A program made the position numbers and the translations under genes. Below the pieces are notes generated by a model, which was given only the letters and a program-made list of their open reading frames with translations, was not told where the DNA came from and made no database searches. Shown one piece after another: positions 5,047 to 8,520 of a stretch of DNA of 8,520 nucleotides. Positions within the stretch are counted from its first letter, which is position 1. Each line of letters opens with the position of its first letter. This DNA comes from Candidatus Nomurabacteria bacterium (GTDB lineage Bacteria; Patescibacteriota; Minisyncoccia; Phycocordibacterales; UBA9973). Location: assembly GCA_028286705.1 (NCBI GenBank), contig JAQBRC010000011.1, positions 1-8,520 on the forward strand, given 5' to 3'.

Positions 5047-5676
5047 ATGAAAAAGCTCATATGTTTCGATTTAGACGGTACACTAACCCCATTCTCTACT
5101 TGGGAGGCATTTAATACTCGTTTAGGCATAAGCCCTGAAGACGACTATCGTCTCTTCTCTCAATACAAAGAAGGAACACTGGACTATAAAGCTTGGATCA
5201 TTGAACTCGTTCGTCTATACAAAGAAAATGGTGTGATAACAAAGAAGGATATTGAAGATACCGCGAACGATATAGTTATTCGTCCTGAAGCAGAAGCCGC
5301 AATAGCCGATGCCAAAGAAAAAGGCTATCACGTGATTATGATTTCTGGATCAATTGATGCAATGGCAAAGCCTTTAGCGGCAACTCTGAAAATCGGAGAG
5401 TGGTTTGCAACTAACAAAGCAGTGTTTAATGACAATGACGAACTGATAGATATTGAAGATGGAGGTCATGAGCGTGAAGCAAAGCTTCTGCTCTTAAAAG
5501 AATTCTGCATTAAGAATGACTATGAGCTTTCAGATGTTATAACTGTTGCTGATGGAGGGAATGATATGGAACTGTTTCAGCATACGAAGGGGATAGTGCT
5601 TGGAGATAGCAAGGAATTGAAGCCGTTGGCTTGGAAGCAAATTGATACTCTTTCTGAACTAAAGGATCTTCTCTAA
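5047..5676 (+). CDS. HAD superfamily hydrolase, subfamily IB (phosphoserine phosphatase-like)
   Basis: The product (209 residues) is a cytoplasmic phosphatase of the haloacid dehalogenase superfamily. Motif I is CFDLDGTLT, with nucleophile Asp8 and acid/base Asp10. A helical cap follows (about 18-75). Motif II is MISGS (Ser100). Motif III is the Lys in REAKLLLLKEF (Lys146). Motif IV is VADGGNDMELF (Asp169, Asp173), with GIVLG after it. The cap position between motifs I and II and the GGND form of motif IV match the SerB/HAD-IB group. The physiological substrate cannot be told; phosphoserine is only one option and no serine-synthesis gene is nearby. The start at 5047 gives the canonical N-terminus; 5026 would add MPWYIYS without need. 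It is followed after 3 bases by a terminator shared with the convergent gene. Confidence 0.9.
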   Translation: MKKLICFDLDGTLTPFSTWEAFNTRLGISPEDDYRLFSQYKEGTLDYKAWIIELVRLYKENGVITKKDIEDTANDIVIRPEAEAAIADAKEKGYHVIMISGSIDAMAKPLAATLKIGEWFATNKAVFNDNDELIDIEDGGHEREAKLLLLKEFCIKNDYELSDVITVADGGNDMELFQHTKGIVLGDSKELKPLAWKQIDTLSELKDLL

Positions 5677-5679
5677 ATA

Positions 5680-5714
5680 AAATCCCGTAGGTGCTGTTAG
5701 CACTTGCGGGATTT
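5680..5714. terminator. Shared terminator between convergent genes, overlapping a coding end
   Basis: A 16-bp stem (5680-5695 with 5699-5714, two G-T wobbles) closes a GTT loop, followed on the plus strand by TTTTTT and on the minus strand by TTTTATTT. It ends the HAD phosphatase transcript. The minus-strand small protein gene stops at 5697, so its last codons are written in one arm of the hairpin. Confidence 0.85.
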
Positions 5715-5894
5715 TTTGTGTAGTTTCCTTCGATGTTTTTTAATAAGGTTGAAACAGATACGGCGAAGGTAGCTTCTGATACCAGTCTTTCTAACGATAG
5801 GACAAACTGGTTCTTTGTCAGGGATTTTTCGCTTAATCTGTTCTTGTCTGCCTAATGCAAATACATTGTTTTGTATAGGGCTTGTTGCACCCAT
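5697..5894 (-). CDS. Small, strongly basic protein of unknown function with a leader and Shine-Dalgarno site
   Basis: The product has 65 residues from the ATG at 5894. The N-terminus is neutral (MGATSPIQNN); from residue 16 it is rich in K and R, with C31, C47 and C65 and a C-terminal run RRICFNLIKKHRRKLHKKS. The composition suits RNA binding, for example a ribosome-associated protein, but I do not recognise the family. The gene looks real because it has the best promoter of the window (TTGACA, 17 bases, TATGGT) and the only strong Shine-Dalgarno site (GGGAGGA at 5907-5901, 6 bases before the ATG). The in-frame ATG at 5909 overlaps the Shine-Dalgarno region and is rejected as start. Its last five codons and stop lie in the terminator stem shared with the HAD gene. 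An effect of translation on termination is conceivable. Confidence 0.65.
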   Translation of the reverse strand: MGATSPIQNNVFALGRQEQIKRKIPDKEPVCPIVRKTGIRSYLRRICFNLIKKHRRKLHKKSRKC

Positions 5895-5900
5895 TGATCT

Positions 5901-5907
5901 TCCTCCC
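5901..5907 (-). promoter_or_regulatory. Shine-Dalgarno site GGGAGGA
   Basis: The minus strand reads GGGAGGA, then AGATCA, then ATG (5894). It is the only clear ribosome binding site in the window and decides the start of the 65-residue protein. Confidence 0.8.
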
Positions 5908-5929
5908 ATGGTACTGATAGTTTTTTAAT

Positions 5930-5958
5930 ACCATACCTATATCAAACATGTCTGTCAA
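5930..5958 (-). promoter_or_regulatory. Promoter of the small basic protein gene
   Basis: A perfect -35 TTGACA (5958-5953), a 17-base spacer and TATGGT (5935-5930). Predicted +1 near 5923 gives a leader of about 29 bases with the Shine-Dalgarno site. Its -35 overlaps the likely -35 of the divergent pseudouridine synthase gene. Confidence 0.7.
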
Positions 5959-5979
5959 TTTTCTTCATTCTGTTATAGT
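5952..5979 (+). promoter_or_regulatory. Promoter of the RluA-family gene, extended -10
   Basis: TGT followed by TATAGT (5974-5979), 8 bases before the ATG at 5988; CTGTCA (5952-5957) sits 16 bases upstream as a poor -35. This -35 shares bases 5953-5957 with the TTGACA of the minus-strand promoter. No Shine-Dalgarno site. Confidence 0.55.
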
Positions 5980-5987
5980 GTACTGAT

Positions 5988-6707
5988 ATGGAAATCCCAA
6001 TACTATTCGAAAACGATGACCTGCTCGTCATCAACAAGCCTGCCGGCCTTATGGTCCATGGCGATGGCAAAACAACAAAGCCAACACTTGTTGATTGGAT
6101 TCTAGAAAAGTATCCAGCAGTTGCTGGGGTAGGGGAACCAATGGCGGGTACTGACCGTCCGGGTATTGTGCATCGATTGGATGAAGATACTTCGGGTGCT
6201 TTGGTTATCGCAAAAACAGCAGAAGCCTTTGAACACCTCAAGGCACAGTTTAAGGATCGCGATACCAAGAAGGAATATCACGCATTTGTCTGGGGACACT
6301 TCAAGGAAGACGAGGGAGTTGTGGATGTGCCAATTGGCAGAAGTGTTAGCGACTTCCGTCGATGGCATGCAGGACGCGGCACAAGAGGGGAAGTGCGAGA
6401 AGCAATGACTCGCTGGCAGGCAGTTGATCAGTTTGTTGATGAAAATGAGGAACAGTTCTCATTTATGCATCTTTTCCCTAAAACTGGCCGTACCCATCAG
6501 CTTCGTGTTCATATGAAATACATGCAGCGACCGATTGTGGCAGATAGTCTATATGGCTCCTCAAAGCCACTAGCGCTGGGCTTTGAGCGGCTAGCACTCC
6601 ATGCCCGAAAACTGACCTTTAGCCTCCTGAATGGGCAGGAAATGACCGTAGAAGCCCCATATCCAAAGGACTTTGAGGAAGCTCTTGCAAAATACGGCAA
6701 ACAATGA
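5988..6707 (+). CDS. RluA-family 23S rRNA/tRNA pseudouridine synthase
   Basis: The product (239 residues) isomerises specific uridines in structured RNA. The N-terminal part has ILFENDDLLVINKPAGLMVH (5-24), motif I. The catalytic motif is GIVHRLDEDTSGALVIAK (59-76), with catalytic Asp65. KEYHAFVWG (95-103) follows, then FPKTGRTHQLRVHM (163-176) and the closing RLALHARKLTF (201-211). There is no N-terminal S4 domain, so it is of the short RluA form; RluD and RluC usually carry S4. Position specificity (23S rRNA or tRNA-32) cannot be predicted from sequence alone. It has its own leaderless-type promoter. It ends with TGA, whose TG is also the extension of the rplS -10. GC content looks slightly higher than in neighbouring genes. 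Confidence 0.93.
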   Translation: MEIPILFENDDLLVINKPAGLMVHGDGKTTKPTLVDWILEKYPAVAGVGEPMAGTDRPGIVHRLDEDTSGALVIAKTAEAFEHLKAQFKDRDTKKEYHAFVWGHFKEDEGVVDVPIGRSVSDFRRWHAGRGTRGEVREAMTRWQAVDQFVDENEEQFSFMHLFPKTGRTHQLRVHMKYMQRPIVADSLYGSSKPLALGFERLALHARKLTFSLLNGQEMTVEAPYPKDFEEALAKYGKQ

Positions 6708-6713
6708 TAAAGT
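6685..6713 (+). promoter_or_regulatory. rplS promoter inside the end of the upstream gene
   Basis: TTGCAA (6685-6690), a 17-base spacer and TAAAGT (6708-6713), with TGA before the -10. That TGA is the stop codon of the RluA-family gene. The -10 ends 10 bases before the ATG at 6724, so a leader of only about 3-4 bases is expected. It shares the 10-mer GATAAAGTGC with the tRNA-Ser promoter. Confidence 0.75.
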
Positions 6714-6723
6714 GCTGACCTAT

Positions 6724-7140
6724 ATGGCTATCGCATTCACTACAATAGATACAGAGGCACGCAAGGCAATTGATTTCACTTCAGGTGATACTGTTCGCGT
6801 GTGGTCAAAGATTGAAGATAAGGGCAAGTTCCGTCTACAGGCGTTTGAAGGACTATGTCTTGCTCGCAAGCATGGTACTGAGCCTCAGGCTACTTTCACT
6901 GTTCGTAAGATTTCAAACAGTGTTGGTGTAGAGCGTATCTTCCCTTTGTATTCTCCAATGATCGATAAGATCGAGATTACCAAGCGCGCAAAGACTCGTC
7001 GCTCAAAGCTGTACTACATCCGCGACAAGGCTGCCAAGGAAATCCGCCGTAAGATGAAAACTATCGTTTCAATCGGCAAGGGCAAGAAGCTCGAAGTTCC
7101 AGAAACAGTTACCGAAGAACCAGAAGGTTCAGAGGAATAA
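6724..7140 (+). CDS. rplS: Large ribosomal subunit protein bL19
   Basis: The product (138 residues) is bL19, which sits at the 30S-50S interface and contributes to intersubunit bridges. Signatures are visible in order: FTSGDTVRVWSKI (18-30), FRLQAFEGLCLARK (36-49), TFTVRKISNSVGVERIFPLYSP (57-78) and RRSKLYYIRDKAAKEIRRK (92-110). Beyond residue 110 it has a longer acidic tail ending in EEPEGSEE, about 20 residues more than the usual 115-120; such tails vary between lineages. The ATG at 6724 gives the expected N-terminus; the longer in-frame start at 6673 would run through the promoter and the previous gene. It is a single-gene unit, not the common rpsP-rimM-trmD-rplS operon, and is closed by a palindromic terminator that begins in the last codons. 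Confidence 0.96.
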   Translation: MAIAFTTIDTEARKAIDFTSGDTVRVWSKIEDKGKFRLQAFEGLCLARKHGTEPQATFTVRKISNSVGVERIFPLYSPMIDKIEITKRAKTRRSKLYYIRDKAAKEIRRKMKTIVSIGKGKKLEVPETVTEEPEGSEE

Positions 7141-7177
7141 TAAAAAAGACCTCATTGAGGTCTTTTTTATTATTCCT
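7133..7177. terminator. 45-base palindromic terminator of rplS, includes the stop codon
   Basis: Twenty-two bases on each side of a single central T (7155) are perfect reverse complements. The core stem is GACCTCA/TGAGGTC (7148-7154 with 7156-7162), followed by TTTTTTATTATT. The left arm takes in the last codon and the TAA stop of rplS. Confidence 0.9.
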
Positions 7178-7203
7178 ACAGATAGTCTTGAACATCTTTT
7201 TTC

Positions 7204-7209
7204 TAGAAT
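7204..7209 (+). promoter_or_regulatory. -10 box TAGAAT of the LAGLIDADG gene
   Basis: TAGAAT ends exactly 6 bases before the ATG at 7216. No TG extension, no good -35 and no Shine-Dalgarno site. It may also supply the tRNA-Leu that follows the gene. Confidence 0.55.
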
Positions 7210-7215
7210 GTATAA

Positions 7216-7893
7216 ATGGGAAAAAGAGGGCCAACACCACGAATTACAATTCCAACCGACTGGTCTGCGAACCTTGCGTACGCGGTTGGTCTTATTGCAT
7301 CGGATGGATGTTTATATAATGATGAAAGGCATATGAGTCTTACGACTAAAGATGTAGAACAGGCAGAGAATTTTAAGAAATGTCTAGGCCTTCAAGTTAA
7401 AATTGGATATAAGGCAAGAGGGGGTTCAAAAGAAAAAATTTACTGCCATGTCCAGTTTGGAAATGTAGCATTTTATAACTTTCTTCTCTCGATAGGGTTA
7501 ATGCCAGCGAAATCAAAAATTATGGCAGCAATCGATGTTCCAGATGAATTTTTCTTTGATTTTCTAAGAGGATCTTTAGATGGTGATGGTTGTTTCTATT
7601 CATATTGGGATCCTCGATGGAGATCAAGTCATATGTTTTATATATACTTTGTTTCTGCTAGTCCAAAGCATGTTGAATGGCTACGGTCAAAAATTTCAGA
7701 ACTCGCGGGTGTTAATGGTTGCTATACTTCATCAGGAAAAACACCTATGCATGAAATAAAGTATGCAAAGCGAGAAGCACTAGAATTAATTAAAAAAATG
7801 TACTATAGTCAGGACGTTGTTTGCTTGTCTCGAAAGAAACTCAAGATTGATAAGGCTTTGGAGGTTGAAAGGGAACAGCAAAGTAAGTACTAA
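7216..7893 (+). CDS. LAGLIDADG homing-endonuclease family protein, free-standing
   Basis: The product (225 residues) has both LAGLIDADG helices of a monomeric two-repeat enzyme: LAYAVGLIASDGCLY (20-34, acidic Asp30) and FLRGSLDGDGCFYSY (116-130, acidic Asp122/124). Each motif starts a half of about 90-100 residues. Between and after them are KDVEQAENFKKCLGL (45-59), a strand run ending FYNFLLSIGL (86-95), WDPRWRSSHMFYIYFVSAS (131-149) and RKKLKI (206-211). Both catalytic acids are kept, so it may cut DNA, but related free-standing proteins in CPR genomes have no proven target. It is not in a visible intron: the gene has its own -10, rplS upstream is closed by a terminator, and the tRNA-Leu 2 bases downstream is intact. 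Being directly joined to a tRNA gene suggests insertion beside it or co-transcription with it. Basic start MGKRGPTPR. AT content is higher than in rplS. Confidence 0.85.
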   Translation: MGKRGPTPRITIPTDWSANLAYAVGLIASDGCLYNDERHMSLTTKDVEQAENFKKCLGLQVKIGYKARGGSKEKIYCHVQFGNVAFYNFLLSIGLMPAKSKIMAAIDVPDEFFFDFLRGSLDGDGCFYSYWDPRWRSSHMFYIYFVSASPKHVEWLRSKISELAGVNGCYTSSGKTPMHEIKYAKREALELIKKMYYSQDVVCLSRKKLKIDKALEVEREQQSKY

Positions 7894-7895
7894 AT

Positions 7896-7977
7896 GCCCG
7901 GGTGCTGAAATTAGTATACAGGCGCGATTGAGGTTCGCGTGCCTTCGGGCGTGGAGGTGCAAGTCCTCTTCCGGGCA
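7896..7977 (+). tRNA. trnL: tRNA-Leu(GAG) with A18 and G55
   Basis: The acceptor GCCCGGG/TCCGGGC has seven pairs (one G-T). The D stem is CTG/CAG. The anticodon stem CGCGA/TCGCG encloses TTGAGGT, giving anticodon GAG (CUC/CUU, Leu). The long variable arm GCC-TTCG-GGC is typical of Leu. The T arm is GGAGG-TGCAAGT-CCTCT and the discriminator is A (7977); CCA is not encoded. Two normally near-invariant bases are changed: position 18 is A (7913; TTAGTA where TTGGTA is usual) and position 55 is G (7959; TGC where TTC is usual). These two bases contact each other in the tRNA elbow. All stems are intact, so it looks like a working tRNA. It starts 2 bases after the LAGLIDADG stop codon. Confidence 0.88.
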
Positions 7978-7983
7978 CAATAT

Positions 7984-8017
7984 GCAAAACCCCAAACTAA
8001 ATAGTTTGGGGTTTTGC
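7984..8017. terminator. Terminator of tRNA-Leu
   Basis: A perfect 16-bp inverted repeat (7984-7999 with 8002-8017) around AA, with the core ACCCCAAACTA/TAGTTTGGGGT and TTTTGC on the 3' side. It closes the LAGLIDADG/tRNA-Leu unit and is nearly symmetric. Confidence 0.85.
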
Positions 8018-8022
8018 TATTC

Positions 8023-8050
8023 TTGTCTTTCCTATTAAAAAGAATATCAT
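8023..8050 (+). promoter_or_regulatory. Candidate promoter of the 8059 small gene
   Basis: TTGTCT (8023-8028), a 16-base spacer and TATCAT (8045-8050), which ends 8 bases before an ATG at 8059. The fit to the window's other promoters is good, but the element is short and unverified. Confidence 0.4.
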
Positions 8051-8058
8051 AGAAATAA

Positions 8059-8118
8059 ATGCTATACCGCATTAATGCGCAGCCGCGCCGTAACGCTCGT
8101 TACATTTCGGAATTTTAG
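8059..8118 (+). CDS. Possible 19-residue basic peptide, or the coding-like part of a small RNA
   Basis: An ATG at 8059 opens 19 codons ending in TAG at 8116-8118, the base before the terminator stem at 8119. The peptide begins MLYRIN and is basic in the middle (PRRNAR). A -10 8 bases upstream gives the same leaderless arrangement as the larger genes. The stretch is also structured: GCATTAATGC (8069-8078), the hairpin GCGC-AGCC-GCGC (8077-8088) and the hairpin GTAACG-CT-CGTTAC (8090-8103). It is more GC-rich than its surroundings, so a structured non-coding RNA of about 95 bases is an equal alternative. I do not recognise either. The terminator has no other gene to serve. Confidence 0.35.
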   Translation: MLYRINAQPRRNARYISEF

Positions 8119-8154
8119 AACCTCTAACAGTGCGAGATTGCTAGAGGTTTTTTC
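8119..8154 (+). terminator. Intrinsic terminator without a recognised upstream gene
   Basis: AACCTCTA (8119-8126) pairs with TAGAGGTT (8142-8149), with an inner CAGT/ATTG stem and a GCGAG loop, followed by TTTTTTCTTG. tRNA-Leu already has its own terminator at 7984-8017, so this one implies a separate short transcript from about 8057. Confidence 0.75.
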
Positions 8155-8159
8155 TTGTC

Positions 8160-8188
8160 TTGTACCAGGCATCTATATTTGATACAAA
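8160..8188 (+). promoter_or_regulatory. Promoter of the DUF1861-like gene
   Basis: TTGTAC (8160-8165), a 17-base spacer and TACAAA (8183-8188), preceded by TGA and ending 6 bases before the ATG at 8195. The -10 lacks the usual final T, so the match is moderate. No Shine-Dalgarno site. Confidence 0.55.
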
Positions 8189-8194
8189 TAATAT

Positions 8195-8520
8195 ATGAAG
8201 ACATTTCCCATACATGAAGAAGAGTCTCGACCTGAAGCATGGAGCTATGAATTGCTTGCGGGAAAAGCGCTGCAGGGCATTGCACCGCAGTCATGCATTT
8301 TAGACTTTGATGGATTAGGAAAAGATGAGACAGTATATAACCCATGTCCGTTCGTACAAGATGGCGAACTGTGTTTGCTCGGACGTGTTGAAGCATTCAC
8401 ATCTGAAATTGCTCACGTGCATCAGTTTAAAAAGTCAGAAGGGAGATGGCGTTCTCAAGAATTGTCATTCTTGAATGTGCAGGATCCGTTTCTGTCATGT
8501 GTTAAGAATCAAAAGATTGT
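8195..8520 (+). CDS. DUF1861-like protein, possible five-bladed beta-propeller glycoside enzyme (3' truncated)
   Basis: The frame is open from the ATG at 8195 to the end of the window, giving 108 full codons. Visible features are DFDGLGKDETVYNPCPF (37-53), LCLLGRVEAFTSEIAHVHQF (59-78), a tryptophan turn GRWRS (83-87) and LNVQDPFLS (93-101). The series 'Y-N-x-x-PF', 'GRVE...SE' and 'QDPF' matches my memory of DUF1861, a family related to the beta-propeller glycoside phosphorylases and hydrolases of the GH130/GH43 type. In that case the Asp in QDPF and the Glu in RVE may be active-site or sugar-binding residues. Alternatives are other propeller folds. About two thirds of such a protein would lie beyond the window, so the call is tentative. 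The start is fixed by a -10 ending 6 bases before it. Confidence 0.6.
   Translation, partial: MKTFPIHEEESRPEAWSYELLAGKALQGIAPQSCILDFDGLGKDETVYNPCPFVQDGELCLLGRVEAFTSEIAHVHQFKKSEGRWRSQELSFLNVQDPFLSCVKNQKI

Noticed and set aside
5942..6368. Minus-strand open frames opposite the pseudouridine synthase
   Set aside because: They lie opposite a gene with every family motif intact, and have no promoter, no ribosome binding site and no recognisable domain.
5988..6707. Alternative genetic code (UGA as glycine, as in Gracilibacteria/Absconditabacteria)
   Set aside because: UGA ends the RluA-family gene at the expected place and no other gene has an in-frame UGA at a glycine position.
6673..6723. Upstream in-frame ATG for rplS
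   Set aside because: It overlaps the RluA-family gene and the rplS promoter; bL19 proteins start close to the residues encoded at 6724.
7143..7977. LAGLIDADG gene as part of a tRNA or group I intron
   Set aside because: The tRNA-Leu is complete without splicing and no 5' exon is seen upstream; the gene has its own -10 after the rplS terminator.
8124..8396. Minus-strand open frame of 90 codons
   Set aside because: It lies opposite the DUF1861-like gene and its promoter, and no domain is visible in it.
1..8520. CRISPR array, insertion sequence, prophage or integrated element ends
   Set aside because: No spaced direct repeats, transposase, integrase or flanking target-site duplications were found. 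The repeats seen are terminator palindromes and a 10-base match (TTCTTGTCTT) near 8020 and 8153.

Overview
The window looks like a piece of a small, gene-dense bacterial genome, most likely a Patescibacteria/CPR lineage of the Parcubacteria type. This is inferred from content, not proven. The signs are a free-standing MetG-C-terminal-like tRNA-binding protein, a LAGLIDADG protein of a form I associate with CPR genomes, a lone rplS not next to trmD, a divergent PilM, unrelated single genes packed a few bases apart, and four of five tRNAs without an encoded CCA. Code table 11 fits, because UGA ends the RluA-family gene. Base composition is moderate, slightly AT-rich.

Layout. 1-130: the end of a probable thioredoxin-fold gene. 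158-1242 (minus): a 40-base palindromic terminator, tRNA-Arg(GCG), a two-helix membrane protein and mscL. 1291-2268 (plus): tRNA-Ser(UGA), its terminator, ruvX and a tRNA-binding-domain protein. 2305-5025: a type IV pilus block made of PilM carrying a PilN-like tail, a tRNA-Arg(UCU)/tRNA-Val(UAC) pair with its own promoter and terminator, and a 416-residue protein in which a DUF695-RraB-like protein runs in frame into a type IV prepilin. 5047-5714: a SerB-like HAD phosphatase and a shared terminator. 5697-5894 (minus): a small basic protein, the only gene here with a clear Shine-Dalgarno site. 5988-7177: an RluA-family pseudouridine synthase, rplS (bL19) and a palindromic terminator. 7216-8017: a LAGLIDADG protein, a tRNA-Leu(GAG) two bases behind it, and a terminator. 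8023-8154: a possible 19-codon gene or small RNA. 8195 to the end: the start of a DUF1861-like, beta-propeller-type protein.

The most general signal is how genes start. Nearly every gene has a TANNNT -10 box, often preceded by TGn, that ends 6 to 8 bases before the start codon with no Shine-Dalgarno site. The +1 would then fall on or beside the first base of the start codon, which implies mostly leaderless mRNAs. This rule chose several starts and revealed a possible second start inside the RraB-pilin fusion. Three stop codons lie inside the next gene's promoter.

The most unusual items are the RraB-prepilin fusion, the PilM with a built-in PilN-type peptide and membrane segment, and the tRNA-Leu in which both partners of the G18-Psi55 tertiary pair are changed (A18/G55).
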